Source: Hepsetus odoe
Taxonomy: Eukaryota > Chordata > Actinopteri > Characiformes > Hepsetidae
Length of the DNA: 64,000 nucleotides
Assembly (NCBI GenBank): GCA_017165825.1
Contig: CM029387.1
Location: 7,924,183 to 7,988,182, forward strand
Direction of reading: 5' to 3'
The notes under the pieces are model-generated. The model did not search any database. It was not told where the DNA came from and saw only the letters and a list, made by a program, of their open reading frames with translations. Below, piece by piece: positions 1-12,700 of this stretch (position 1 is its first letter; every line of letters starts with the position of its first letter). The translations under genes and the position numbers were made by a program.

Positions 1-545
1 TCATTTTTAATGGAAAAGTACAATAGTCAAAAGTGTTTACTTATAAAATGTGGTGTTTGAATTCTGTATAAATCTGCAGTGTGGGCAGCTTTACAGTAAA
101 AATGAGAAAATAACTGTATCTTCATTGGTGCTTTTGGATGCTATACGGAGATACATATTGACGCATCTGGCCAGGTCATCTTGACTTAGAGTGCAAAACT
201 TTTCTGCCTTACACAAGCATCCAGTTCTGCGATAGCCTCCAACTCACAAAAAGTACAGTGTTTCTACATTCCTGTCAGCTTGGACGCAGGGTTTAGTAAT
301 GCAGTCAATATTTCAGGACAAGACAGAGGGCAAGGAAAGGTAACAATGGCCAGAGTTAGTGACTACTTTTTCTTATTTTATATACCCCTTTACCTGCATA
401 CTTACAACTCTAATTTCATATTAAACATGTTCTTCCAAAGAGTTGGTCAGGAAAAGAGTCCTAGCTAATTCTGATAACAATTAGCATTGTACACCCACTT
501 GCCTCAAGCTACATAATTTTGATAAATACTCATAAATAATATATA
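1..545. other. Non-coding, nothing recognised
   Basis: AT-rich unique sequence. The only open frame (62 codons) has no family resemblance. Confidence 0.6.
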
Positions 546-1354
546 CAGTACTGTGCAAAAGTTTTAGGCAAGTTTTAGTTTTAGGTGAAAAAAATGCTGT
601 GAACAAAGAATGCTTTCAAAAATGGAAGTGTTAATAATTTATTTTCATCAATCAACAAAATGCAGTGAATGAACAAAAGAGAAATCTAAATCAAAATTTG
701 GTGTGACCATCCATTTTCTGCCGCTTGTCCCAAACAGGGTCGCGGGGGGTACTGAAGTCCAACCCAGCGCACACAGGGCGAAGGACAGGGGACAGACCCT
801 GGACAGGTCGCCAGCCCATCACAGGGAGGAGCAAGACGGGGACGGCACCTTGCTCAAGGGTACCTCAGGGCAACCTATTGGGAAGGGGTTCGAACCCCTG
901 ATCCTCCAATCATGTGGCCAATGCCCTAACCACTAGGCCACCACTGCCCCGGTGTGACCACCCTTTGCCTTCAAAACAGCATCAATTCTTCTAGGTACAC
1001 CTGCACACAGTTTTTAAGGAACTCGGCTGGTAGGTTGTTCCAAACATGACTGTGTTTTAACCTATGTGTGACATTGATGATCATCAGCACCTGTTTGGTA
1101 AAACTGGTTGATCATACACCGACTATAATCCTACAGATTCCCTGACTTTGTGCAAGTGTGCCTAGAAGAACTGATGCTGGTTTGAAGGCAAAAGGTAGTA
1201 ACACCAAATATTGATTTGATTTAGATTTTTCTTTTGTTCGCTCCCTTTGCATTTTGTAAATTGCTCAAAATGAACAATCATTATTTATATTTCTGAAAGC
1301 ATTCTTTGTTTACAGCATTTTTTCACACCTGCCTAACACCTTTGCACAGTACTA
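546..1354. mobile_element. Non-autonomous Tc1/mariner-like element with long inverted repeats
   Basis: The ends are CAGTACTGTGCAAAAG (left) and, read on the minus strand, TAGTACTGTGCAAAGG (right). Both are flanked by TA (544-545 and 1355-1356), the usual Tc1/mariner target. The arms stay similar for about 230 bases, including the shared CCTTCAAAACAGCATCAATT segment (960s) and its inverted partner near 1180. There is no transposase frame, so this is a MITE-type internally deleted copy. A SINE has inserted into the left arm at 710-950. Confidence 0.8.
710..950 (-). mobile_element. tRNA-derived SINE, family A, full length
   Basis: On the minus strand the element starts GGGGCAGTGGTGGCCTAGTG (pol III A box) and has GGTTCGAACC (887-896) as B box. 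The body contains TGTCCAGGGTCTGTCCCC and the element ends GGGACAAGCGGCAGAAAATG. It is flanked by a 10-bp duplication GGTGTGACCA (700-709 and 951-960). It is nested inside a Tc1-like inverted-repeat element and is therefore younger than it. Confidence 0.88.
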
Positions 1355-2036
1355 TATATATGTGGTTTCTCATTCTCTATTAATTGTTTTTCTATATTAA
1401 GTCTTTTGACAGCCTAGCTTGCAACAACAGTAGCAGAAGTCTAAAGGTCTGAATTTTATCTGCTTTTTAGCAGTTTTTCATTAAGTGTCAGGAACTACAA
1501 TGGAGATTATGTAACAGCTTGAGGTGTGATGATTTAGACATGCAGTTTATACAACTAAAGTAAAGCACACCAATCATCCTGGCTGACCTACTATATTGGG
1601 AGTATGCAGAAACCAAGTTCTTTTTTGCAAAAGTATTAGGTGTAAGGTGGTTCTGCAGTGAAACATGCCTCTCGCTTCACTCAGGGTTAAGGCAAGTGCA
1701 GAAGCTGGTTACGTTGACAGGACAAGACATGATGTACTGATTCCAGCTGGTCAAACACAGCAAAAGCATGTAGAGCTGACAGGAGACAGGAGTTTGCCAG
1801 CAGAGCCATGCCAGTGGCTCTTTCTGGAACATTCCAGGCTTTAGAGGAAGAGTGCATGTGTGCCTGTTGGAGCAGTGAGCAGGTGAGGCTGATGTGATGA
1901 CGAAGAGCATGTGACTGAAAACAGGTGTGTTTATGTGTGTGTGTGCTGATGAAACTTTCTTGTTTCAACAGTGTTTCTGAGGAATCAGATGAATTGCTTT
2001 AAAGGTCTTAGCCATGTGGACCAGGCAAGGTTCTTT

Positions 2037-2072
2037 CACACACACACATACACACACACACACACACACACA
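2037..2072. repeat. (CA)n microsatellite
   Basis: CA array with one CATA interruption. Confidence 0.9.
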
Positions 2073-2482
2073 TTCATACACAAACTTAGAGCTAACTGAG
2101 AAATTCTCTCAGAAACGGAAGCTTTGATCGTGCACACGCATACACACTCATGCATACTCAGGCTCATATTAACAAACTGATGTTTGGGTTAATAATGGAC
2201 TTACTGCATAAACATACTCACATCAACACACACAACCTCTCACACTGAATGCAAAACAGACAGTATGACTTGATTACTTAAGCTTCATTGTGTGCACGCA
2301 AGTGACACACAGACTCACGTTGAAAATTAATAGGATGCCTTCATGACAGATTGAGATTTATTGAATAAACACTAACAGACACATGCACGCCCATGCATGC
2401 ATGCACACACACTTGCACAGGTGCACACACCTTCGCGAACTAACTTGATAGCTGGCAATGCAATTACAAAACTAATTTTGTC

Positions 2483-2685
2483 TGTCCGTCCATCCGTCCA
2501 TCCGTCCATCCATCCATCTATCCATCCATCAATCCATCCATCCATCCATCCATCTATCTATCTCATATCCAGAGTTGGGGGGATGGGGGTCAGCAAAATT
2601 GTGCCTGGATCTCAGAGCTCATTTGGAAAAAGGCAGGGTAGCATCATGAACAGGCCTCCAGTCCATTAGAGGGTGTCAGATAAAC
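2483..2685 (-). repeat. (TCCA)n array plus L2/SINE-type tail
   Basis: Tetranucleotide array 2483-2564 (TCCG/TCCA/TCTA units) joined to a worn LINE/SINE 3' tail read on the minus strand (CCATTAGAGGGTG, GTCCA, GGGGGTCAGC on plus). The unit grows from the GGATGGATGG tails of such elements. Confidence 0.65.
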
Positions 2686-3580
2686 TGAGTGATAATCTGT
2701 TTTTTAAATTCTACCTAAACAGTACAACAATAATGTAGTAAATCCAGATTATTTCACATGAGATAGTCACAGATGTTAGATGGTTTATATGTGTTCTTAT
2801 ACAAAGGATCATTTACTTATTCTTGGCTACTGTAGAAAACCTGTATCGTGAATGCATGTCAGAACACGTGCAAGATCAGCCCGGTATCACAAAGAACTCC
2901 CAGCATTCAATATGTGTGGGGACCATTTCATCAAATATCATCTGCATGAGGTCACAAGAAAAGTAGCCCAACCCTTGTGCTGACCATGCACTAACTGTTC
3001 TTAAGTTTTAATACTAGTGTGACTAGCGTGACTAGTCTGAACACACATGCAAACGCACTCGCCATCTCCTCTCACACTAATATACACACACGCACCAACG
3101 CTATGGCAGTCCCACTCTTTTGGGTGACATTATAAAAACAAGACCACTCTGCTTTTATACCCAGCTAAACAAACTCTAGTTGCTGGACCCATAAAAACAA
3201 ATTTAGAGAAGAAATTTAAACATCCAGCTGTTGCACATGTGTCCGTGGCTCAGATTCACATCTTAATTATATCCTCTTCTTACCATAATTGTAGGGATTA
3301 CAGAGAAGGGGATTGGTGTGGAAAAATACACTAGACACTACCCCCCAACTCAGGCCTTGAAACAGTGAGCGCAAAAGCTCTTTTAGAGTGTGTTGAGTGT
3401 CTTTTTTTGCTTAGTTGAAATCAGGCACAAGTTTAATGGCCAAAACAGAGAGAATAAATTTTTTTTCAGCAAATACTTTTACTTTGGATTTAGCTATATT
3501 TGAATTTTCAGGTATGTATTATGTATGAATACATATATGTGTATAAGTCCAGAGAAATACCCTTAAGCAGTCCATCACCA

Positions 3581-3640
3581 GGCACACGCACACAAGCACA
3601 CACACATACACACACACACACACACACAGACACACGCACA
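3581..3640. repeat. (CA)n microsatellite, interrupted
   Basis: CA-rich tract with CACG and CATA variants, next to a DANA-like fragment. Confidence 0.9.
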
Positions 3641-3740
3641 ATTACACCTCAGGGCAAAGTAGCACCTGATGTGCATGTCTTACTATTGTAGGAGGAAACC
3701 TGTGCAGACATGGGGCGAACATGATGTAAACTCCAGATTT
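3640..3740 (-). mobile_element. DANA-like SINE fragment
   Basis: Worn fragment of the same type as 17385-17600. The plus strand shows AGGAGGAAACCTGTGCAGAC and GGGGCGAACATGATGTAAAC before CTCCAG. It follows a CA repeat. Confidence 0.5.
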
Positions 3741-4694
3741 TAAGGCCCCATGAAACGTGTATATATTGATCAAACTCTTCCAAAATGTTTTGAGATCCTG
3801 TCTGTGACCCGAGAAGGTGAGTCCAAGGTCAGAATGTGTGTGGACACTGCGGACATGTGGACACAACTAGGTCCAGCCTGTGGCTGGAATGAGAGCAGGC
3901 CACAAACAAGCACAGCACAGCCTGATCTGGATCAAAAACCTCCTCACCACACTCTACCAGCAGGAGAAACGCTGCTGACCATAAGAGAAAAAAGCTCTAA
4001 ATATGGAACAAGGGCGCACATTCATTTCGTTGAAATCAGGTGTCGTAAGCAATTGCCGTTAAGCAAGAACAGTATTTTTTTTTTTCTAAAGGATACAGTC
4101 AGGGACAGTGAGGACGGCATAGAGGGGTTACTGTTAGGCTATAGGAACTAGTTCCTGAAAGTACACCTCGCACTGAGCTTGTTCTTGTGACAGATATAAC
4201 ACTAAGGCCATTTCTCCTCCCACTCACACTACTACTGCCTTTCTCTGACCAAAGGTCATTTTTACTCAATGTAAAGTAATACTGAAAATCACAGAGCAAT
4301 ACATCAAAGACTAAGTTTCTGGCATCAACCAAGACCACACAGCAATGTCAAATTTTATATTTAGCAGAGTGAACATTCCGAAGCCTTTACATTGGTCATA
4401 GTCTTATTAGCAATAAATTACAGGATAGATGACAAATGATACAACAAAACATTTCCCAAATGATTGCTCTTGTGTTCTTCAGCTAATTAATGACCACGTA
4501 CATCAATTTTGACTTAATAATTGATAACAGTCAAAAAAAACCTCAAAGCACACTATTTAACTCAAATCAACCTTTTAATATAAGTTAAAGGGCAGGTGCT
4601 GAAGCAATAATTTAAAAAAAAAGTAGGTTGAATGATTCTAGATTACTGTTTAAATGACAGACATTGCACTGTTCCATGTGAACCCACTCATATT

Positions 4695-4720
4695 ACACAC
4701 ACACACACACACACACACGC
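4695..4720. repeat. (CA)n microsatellite
   Basis: About 12 CA units. A (GT)n tract of about 8 units follows at about 4827-4842. Confidence 0.9.
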
Positions 4721-5346
4721 ACCACATACAGAGAGATGTAGAAAGTGGTTTGCAAAAGGAAACCGCGGAATTCAAGAGAAGCGTGGTGCCAGGGAAAGGG
4801 AGAGCGAACATAAGGTTGTACCATGAGTGTGTGTGTGTGTGTGAGCAAGGAAGGGCTGCAACACTAACTGTAAGGACTCTGGCTCGTTGCGCAAAGCATA
4901 CGGACATCTGCACTTCTGTAGGGAGAACCTTTTCTCTGGAAGGCCAAGCAGCCACTGTGGCTGAGAATCATCATCACGCTGCCCTAACACACACTCCAAA
5001 TCACATACAGTAACACATAAAGCAGTTCCTCTCTCCATACATAGTCATATGCTACACATCCTGTGATTGCCTGACTCCATAACCTGCAGTCTTATTGTCC
5101 TGCTTTTACTCAAAATGCTTTAAAACCTTGGTTTATTTTTCAGATATTAGTAGTCTTCATTTATTATTCAGTATCTATGAATTATTCAGTAATGGCGAAT
5201 ATGTAGTAGTCATATTATACATTGTACCATCAGAGGTGGGGTGGTTATACTATATGTTATATATATATATATAGAATTGAGTACAAGTTAAATTAAATAA
5301 AAACTTAATAGGACTGTGTACTTGGGGCTAGAAATGGACTGGACTG

Positions 5347-5513
5347 GAAGCCCCAAGGTACTTTTGAGCAAGGTACAATCACCATCACTGCTCCCCGGGT
5401 GCTTTAAATAGCTGCCCCATGCTGCAGTGTGTATGGGGTGAAATGCAAAGGTTTGTGGTTCACTGTTTGCTGTGCTGTGCTTCACAAAGGCAAAATTTTG
5501 TCACTTTCACTTT
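5347..5513 (+). mobile_element. SINE family B, 5'-truncated copy
   Basis: Contains TTTTGAGCAAGGTACAATC, CACTGCTCCCCGGGTGC, GGGGTGAAATGCAAAGG and the end TGTCACTTTCACTTT, matching the body of the copy at 13439-13663. The tRNA-like head is lost or too diverged. Confidence 0.7.
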
Positions 5514-6225
5514 AAGATTTTTGGTAAAAACAATCTCAATACTCATTACTTCTGCTATACTCCGTCAAGTGTCATAAGTTTGCATTGATAGTGCATTAGT
5601 AATACAAAAAGCCACTGAAAGTTCAATTCACATCAGGGAAGTGCAACACAGAGTTCAGAAGTTCAAAGCATGATGCTGAGGGATAAAGAAGACACTTGTT
5701 TTACTTTCCCAAGGCTCAAGCTCTAAGAAGTGCATTGTAAACATTAGGTGTCAATAACAGGATTTAGAGGTAGAAACCAGCGTTGGTTCAGGCGAAATGG
5801 AGCACGTCAGTCTGCCTGAACCATGACCTACCATTCATTCTCCCTATTATGTAGAATCTAAACACACAACACTCCTTAATACCACTTCTTTCAGCTACAA
5901 GACAAGCTGCAATAACATCTCATGCTTGCACGTGAAGGTGTTTTGGTTACTGCTCCTTTCAAAAGCTGAGAGAGGAATGCATCTGGTGTAAGGCCCATAC
6001 AGTGGGCCTTGTGTGACCAAACCTGCTCATACACTACAACATATTGTGAAAGGTGCACAATCTGAAGCTATTCCTGACTCCAGTGCTTCCTGTCAAAGGC
6101 ATGCTTTAGCTGACTATGGCCCTTTTTCTCCTGGACCCTTCTTAAAGCCTGCTTTTGGGGGTCATTTAGTGGAGGGATGGCCTTCAAACTTTATTTTCAT
6201 GTACTTCTGTAGAATGATGTTTATA

Positions 6226-6296
6226 ATAATAATGATGATGATGATGATGATGATGATCAATATTGTTATTATTATTATTGTTATTACTATTATTAG
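6226..6296. repeat. (ATG)n/(ATT)n trinucleotide tract
   Basis: ATG repeats (about 6231-6258) pass into ATT/GTT repeats (about 6262-6295), directly before a SINE family B fragment. Confidence 0.9.
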
Positions 6297-6305
6297 TGGT
6301 AATAG

Positions 6306-6423
6306 TTGTGCACGGTGTTTGTGTGCATGGGTTGAATGCAGAGGTCCAATTTCGTTGTGGTTCACGTGTGCTGTGCTGTGACCTCGCAATGACAAGGGTC
6401 GTCACTTTCACTTTCACTTTCAC
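6306..6423 (+). mobile_element. SINE family B, 3' fragment
   Basis: Matches the end of the family: GCATGGGTTGAATGCAGAGG, GTGTGCTGTGCTGTGACC and CGTCACTTTCACTTTCAC. It sits right after an (ATG)n/(ATT)n tract. Confidence 0.65.
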
Positions 6424-8492
6424 AATATATTTGTCAATTCTAAAAAACATGTAAACAATACTTCTAATGACCATTTAATGAATGTATCTATGTTATGATG
6501 TTTAATGATGTTAAACAGCAATGCAGATAAACGGTGAAATGCTGTCACAATATATTATTGCATTATTACTACCCCAAACGTTTACGACTGATTTTACATG
6601 GTCTTGTGATGGTGCTGTTATTATTTCTGCTGGCAAAAATCAAGTTAATAAGAGCACCACAGCCTGCAAATTTGGATGTCCTGTTTTTTGTGGGTTTTCA
6701 GCCCCACTCATCGTTGAGTTCTGGTGCTGGGCTTGTCATTGATTTTGATTTTGATCTGTAGCCTTGAAGGAACAAGCTCTTAGAAGCTGTGAACATTCAC
6801 CTAAAGTGTGGTACAGAAACACTGATTGATGGCGGTTCGGGAGCAAAGGTAACAATCATTAGCTCTTTCCAGAGCACCGTGTTTGTTTTGTTCACTTCGC
6901 CTAGTGAACTCCATTCCACGAGTCTGTAAAAACACAGGAAATGGCGGTGTGAAAAGGTGCCATTTTTCTCTTTGTGTGTATGTCTATGTCTGGGTGTGTG
7001 GTGTGCCTCACAGCACATCCATGTTAGTGTGTGTTTGTCTTTTCCTGTACTACACTGATTTCAGCTGACAGCACTTTTCCCTGCAGACGACAGACAGACG
7101 TTTTCTGACTATAGATAGCATGTGCCCCTTAGAGTGTGTTTGATTAAGCTGTTATAATTAACATTATGCAAACATTGCCAAATGATGGAAATGCAATTTT
7201 GTCTTCTCACGTGTGCATGTTTTTTTTTTTAGTTTAAAATAATAATTAAAAGACACTGACACCTCTTAACTTCCTTCTTTAACACATAGACTTGCTCTGC
7301 ATCAATCACGTGTCACCTGATTTTTTTACTGGGTACATTTAAGAGATTTTCATTTTCAGTGCAAGATTTGATTACAAAATTGAGTGCCAATTCGTTCTGG
7401 CGGTTTAGCCTTAGGTTCACTCCTTACTAGCTCCCAATGGAAAAACCTGTTTAATGATGTTGCATCATTAATTCTGAAGAATCAGTGCCAGCATACTTTA
7501 TTTGTATGTAGTGAACAAACCTTAATTTGCTAAATAATGTCTCTAAATCAGTGTTGCTTTAGCGTAGTTGGCCATTTTAATTTCTTATTATTTGCAAGTT
7601 TTTGGTAAAGGATTAGTGCCTTCATGTCATTGAGCCACTGCTGCAGGTCATGGCAAGGCCCTGCAGTTCTATACACCAATGTAATTTTGTCAAAAGAGAA
7701 AATTATTTAATTTTGAACAGTACTTCAGTACTTAAATAGGCTGTGAACTTATCCTGAATTTGCTTTTGGATTTAGCTGCGTGGTCCTGCATGAGTTCAAT
7801 ATCTAATGCCAAATAAAGGTGAATGTTGTTCATTTTGAAAGCTTCTTGCTTTTTTGTGTCCATTGGATTTGATAAGCTTCGAATTGTAATAGAAGATGCT
7901 GATGTCAAGCAATTACTAGTGCCAATCGGAGTTAGGGCCAATTTTTCATCACTTGTTCTTTTTGACAGCTCTCTCCAACACGAGCAAGTCTCTTTGGCTG
8001 CTTTATCAATAAAAGTTTTGTGGCCGTTGTAACCAGCATTCTAAAACTATCAACAACAACAAAAAAAATTTAAATCTGTGTCATTCTAAACCTCAAACCC
8101 TCAGAAAAAATACTTTGCAGGAGAAGTGAAAATGAACTTTCAGTCAAAGTTAATATTAAACAATTCCACACATTACTAGACCGCAGATCTACACTTTCAT
8201 CATTAACAAGCTATCTGATGAATCTCAGTGTATTATGAAGAGTATTAAGATTAGGATTAGATTTAGGTTTTGCGTAAAGATTAAGGTTAAAGTTAGGGTT
8301 TGACTTAATAGAATCTTTTCTAAGTCCAGTGGCATTTAATAGATTTAGTAGAGTGTAAGTTAACGACAAGCTGAGCATCTACAGAGCACATACGTTGCAC
8401 CAACCTAATAAAGTTTTACCACTGATTTAATTTCATTGTCCTTTTGGGAACATTTTTGTCTGTTTGTCATAAAATGAATTTGGATTTTGTTG
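6424..8492. other. Non-coding, nothing recognised
   Basis: AT-rich. A worn TTAGGTT/TTAAGGTT-like stretch lies at about 8245-8310. No splice-consistent coding exon. Confidence 0.55.
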
Positions 8493-8683
8493 GGATAAGG
8501 ATGTTGATGATGGAGTTGCCTGGAAAGAGGAAAAAAGGAAGACCACAGAGAAGGCTTGGATGTGATGAGAGAGGACATGCAAGTGGTTGGTTTAAATGAG
8601 GAAGATGCAGAGCACTGGAAGAAATGGAAACGGATGCTCTGCTGTGGTGACCCCTCAGCAGCCGAAAGAAGGAGAGAGTCATG
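8493..8683 (+). mobile_element. RTE LINE 3'-end fragment
   Basis: Decayed copy of the last about 190 bases of the same LINE family as 9798-12906. It aligns from the GAGTTGCCTGGAAAGAGG segment through GAGAGAGGACATGCAAGTGG to GTGGTGACCCCTCAGCAGCC and ends in a GAAGGAGAG tail. It is heavily 5'-truncated, with no intact ORF and no clear target duplication. Confidence 0.8.
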
Positions 8684-9231
8684 AAATTAATTTTCATGCT
8701 GTTAACAGCACCAGATAATTTGAAATTATGTACATAAAATAAAAAACAATAAACAGGAGATTAGGGTTTGTTCTGACATCAACAAAATGCATGCAAAACC
8801 ATGTCAAGTGCTCTGAGAAAATGGGCCTTTAACTAAAAATCCCTTAATGTTAATCTTTTAATGAATCAACTCTGAGTTTGTTGTCTGTAATGACTGAAGA
8901 TAAGTTTAGGTCAGAGGAATAAGCCCCACCGTGGGGCTGCAAGTGTGTTTATGAGATTAGCAATTCCAGCCAAATTCACTGATCCTAGATCAGCTATAAG
9001 TGTATGTTTATGTCGCTCAGCCATGGCACTCTCAGACCAGTGCAAAGGTTTCCACTAAACTGACAAAGGTTAGGAAAACATGGGCATGCTTCCAACTCTC
9101 TCTCTCTCTCTCTTTAGCTCTCACTCTCACCTACTATCATCAGGAAACATCTTTTTGCCGGACAGGAAGTGTTGCTGTCTAATTGGATGTGTGTGATTCA
9201 ATGAGAGTGTGTGTGTGTGTGTTTTTATCAG

Positions 9232-9300
9232 CCAATAGGAGCGCAGCTATTTTGAGGGCCACTATAAAAGCGAAGAAGCAAGCTGGGCTCCACAACACAC
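9232..9300 (+). promoter_or_regulatory. Candidate TATA promoter, gene unknown
   Basis: CCAAT (9232-9236), CTATTTTGAG (9247-9256, MEF2/CArG-like) and a strong TATAAAAG (9263-9270) sit at normal spacing, predicting a plus-strand start near 9293-9298. The downstream 120 bases are C/A-rich and leader-like. No coding exon with a convincing donor was found, so it may drive a non-coding RNA or be fortuitous. Confidence 0.4.
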
Positions 9301-9783
9301 TCTTTCCACACTCTCACACAAACACACACTCTTTCCGCACACCAACACGGTCACACTGAGAGGAACTGGAGGTTTACGTGCAGGCCTACCCGGCACGTCC
9401 CCACTGGACTGAGTCACTAGGAACACACTGAGATGCTTGCAGTAAATGAGCCATTGAGATACTGAGTCATTACTCGAATAAGCAGTAAAATGCTGTCACA
9501 AAGACAGCGTGGGGGTAACAAATTAAAAAATAACATGTGAGAATACGCATTTTACTTGTTAACTTGTAATGTAACAAGTTTTCTGAATTCTTATTTCTAC
9601 TTCAAAAAACACAGTTTCATTTTTTAGTTTACATGATGAAAAGACATTGATTCATTAGATTCATGTGAACCATATACATTCAAATTCATTTTACTTCTAT
9701 TATTTCTCCCTACTTCTAATTTGCTGGCCTTCAGGTTAAGTAAAGCTTTACTCCTACTCTGGAAAGAAATAATACTAATATTC

Positions 9784-9797
9784 AAGGCTTGTAAAAA
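9784..9797. repeat. Target-site duplication, left side of RTE LINE
   Basis: AAGGCTTGTAAAAA, repeated exactly at 12907-12920. It marks the insertion site of the LINE. The first two bases could also belong to the (GAA)n tail on the right, so the true length is 12-14 bp. Confidence 0.85.
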
Positions 9798-12700
9798 ACC
9801 CAGCCACTAGGGATGCACAAGCCAGTGTATTTCTTCGTGCCGGTCCCAAGCCCGGGTAAATGGGGAGGGTTACGTCAGGAAGGGCATCCGGTGTAAAACT
9901 TTGCCAAATCAATATGCGGACAATGATACAGAATTCCATACCGGATCGGTCGAGGCCCGGGTTAACAACGACCGCCATCAGTGCTGTTAGCCTACAGGGT
10001 GCTGGTGGAAATTGGACTACTGTTGGCCAAAGAAGAAGAAGAAGAGGAGGAAGGCATGTCCAGAGGGAGAAGGAGAGAAAGAAGGAGAGGAGAGTGGAAG
10101 TGAGGGTAGGGACTTTGAATGTTGGCAGCATGACTGGTAAAGGTAGAGAATTAGCTGATATGATGGAGAGAAGGAAGNNNNNNNNNNNNNNNNNNNNNNN
10201 NNNNNNNNNNNNNNNNNNNNNNNNNNNNNNNNNNNNNNNNNNNNNNNNNNNNNNNNNNNNNNNNNNNNNNNNNNNNNNNNNNNNNNNNNNNNNNNNNNNN
10301 NNNNNNNNNNNNNNNNNNNNNNNNNNNNNNNNNNNNNNNNNNNNNNNNNNNNNNNNNNNNNNNNNNNNNNNNNNNNNNNNNNNNNNNNNNNNNNNNNNNN
10401 NNNNNNNNNNNNNNNNNNNNNNNNNNNNNNNNNNNNNNNNNNNNNNNNNNNNNNNNNNNNNNNNNNNNNNNNNNNNNNNNNNNNNNNNNNNNNNNNNNNN
10501 NNNNNNNNNNNNNNNNNNNNNNNNNNNNNNNNNNNNNNNNNNNNNNNNNNNNNNNNNNNNNNNNNNNNNNNNNNNNGATTTTGCAAAAAGGATGGAAATG
10601 GCTGTAGTTAATACTTATTTTAAGAAGAGGGAGGAGCACAGGGTGACGTATAAGAGTGGAGGAAGATGCTCACAGGTGGATTATATTCTTTGCAGGAGGG
10701 TCAGTTTGAAAGAGATCAGAGACTGCAAAGTAGTGACAGGGGAGAGTGTAGCTAAACAGCATAGGATGGTGGTCTGTAGGATGACCTTGGAGGTCAAGAA
10801 GAGGAGGAAAGTGAGGGCAGAGTCGAGGATCAAGTGGTGGAAGCTGAAGGAGGAGGACTGCAAGGTGGAATTCAGGCAGGAGTTAACACGGGCACTGGGA
10901 GGTGTCGAAGAGCTACCGGATTGCTAGGAAACTACTGCAGAATTGATCAGGCAGACGGCTAGAAATGTACTTGGTGTGACATCCGGAAGGAAGAAAGAGG
11001 ATAAGGAGACCTGGTGGTGGAACCAAGAAGTCCAGGAGTGTATTCAAAAGAAGAGGGAGGCAAAGAAGACATGGGACATACAGAGAGATGAAGGAAGTAG
11101 ACAGGTGTACAAGGAGATGAACCGCAGGGCGAAGAAAGCAGTGGTGAAGGCCAAAGATAAGGTGTTTGGTGAATTGTATGAGAGGTTGGACAGTAAAGAG
11201 GGAGAAAAGGACCTACACCGACTGGCTAGACAGAGAGACAGATCTGGGAAAGATGTGCTACAGGTCAGGACGATTAAAGATAGAAATGGTAACGTACTCA
11301 CAGGTGAACAGAGCGTGTTGAGCAGATGGAAGGAATACTTTGAGGAGCTGATGAATGAAGAAAATGTGAGAGAGAGAAGACTGGATGATGTGAGAAGAGT
11401 TAACCAGGAAGTGCAGCAAATAAACAAGATGGAAGTAAGGGCAGCGATGAAGAGGATGAAGAATGGAAAGGCTGTTGGACCGGATGACATACCAGTGGAA
11501 GCATGGAGATGTTTAGGGGAGATGGCAGTTGAGTTTCTGACCAGATTGTTTAACACAATCTTGGCAAGTGAGAAGATGCCTGAGGAGTGGAGACGAAGTG
11601 TACTGGTACCGATCTTCAAGAATAAGGGTGATGCACAGAGCTGTAGTAACTATAGAGGGATAAAGTTGATCAGCCACACCATGAAGTTATGGGAAAGAGT
11701 AGTAGAAGCTAGGTTAAGAAAAGAGGTGAGGATCAGTGAACAGCAGTATGGTTTTATGCCGAGAAAGAGCACCACAGATGCAATGTTTGCTCTGAGGGTG
11801 TTGATGGAGAAGTACAGAGAAGGTCAGAAGGAGCTGCATTGTGCCTTTGTGGATTTGGAGAAAGCATATGACAGGGTGCCTAGAGAGGAGTTGTGGTTTT
11901 GTATGAGGAAGTCTGGTGTTACAGAGAAGTATGTGAGAGTAGTTCAGGATATGTATGAGGGCAGTGTAACAGTGGTGAGATCTGCAGTGGGAGTGACGGA
12001 TGCATTTAAAGTAGAGGTTGGATTACATCAAGGATCAGCACTGAGCCCGTTCTTGTTTGCAGTAGTAATGGACAGGTTGACGGACGAGGTTAGACAGGAG
12101 TCTCCGTGGACGATGATGTTTGCTGATGATATTGTGATCTGTAGTGAGAGTAGGGAGCAGCTTGAGGAGAACCTGGAGAGATGGAGATATGCTCTGGAGA
12201 GGAGAGGAATGAAAGTGAGTAGGGCAAAGACAGAATACATGAGTGTGAATGAAAGGGCGGAAAGTGGAGTGGTTAGGATGCAGGGAGTGGAGGTAACAAA
12301 GGTGGAGGAGTTTAAATACTTGGGATCAACAGTTCAGTGTAACGGCGAGTGTGGAAGAGAGGTGAAGAAGAGAGTGCAGGCTGGTTGGAATGGGTGGAGA
12401 AGAGTGGCTGGAGTGATTTGTGACAGACGCGTACCAGCTAGAGTAAAAGGGAAGGTTTACAGGACAGTAGTGAGACCAGCTATGTTGTATGGGTTGGAGA
12501 CGGTGGCACTGACGAAAAGGCAGGAGGCGGAGCTGGAGGTGTCAGAGTTAAAGATGCTGAGATTTTCGTTGGGTGTGACGAGGTTGGACAGGATTAGAAA
12601 TGAGTATATTAGAGGGACAGCTCAGGTTAGACGTCTTGGAGACAAGGTTAGAGAAGCAAGGTTGCGTTGGTTTGGCCATGTGCAGAGGAGAGACGATGAT

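Larger units (their letters stand above)
1355..5346. other. Non-coding, simple repeats and SINE scraps
   Basis: Apart from the CA and TCCA arrays and the DANA-like fragment listed separately, I see no gene. Short open frames here mostly translate CA repeats. Confidence 0.6.

Noticed and set aside
11044..11619. 191-codon open frame on the minus strand
   Set aside because: It is the antisense shadow of the RTE LINE reverse transcriptase frame and has no family resemblance.
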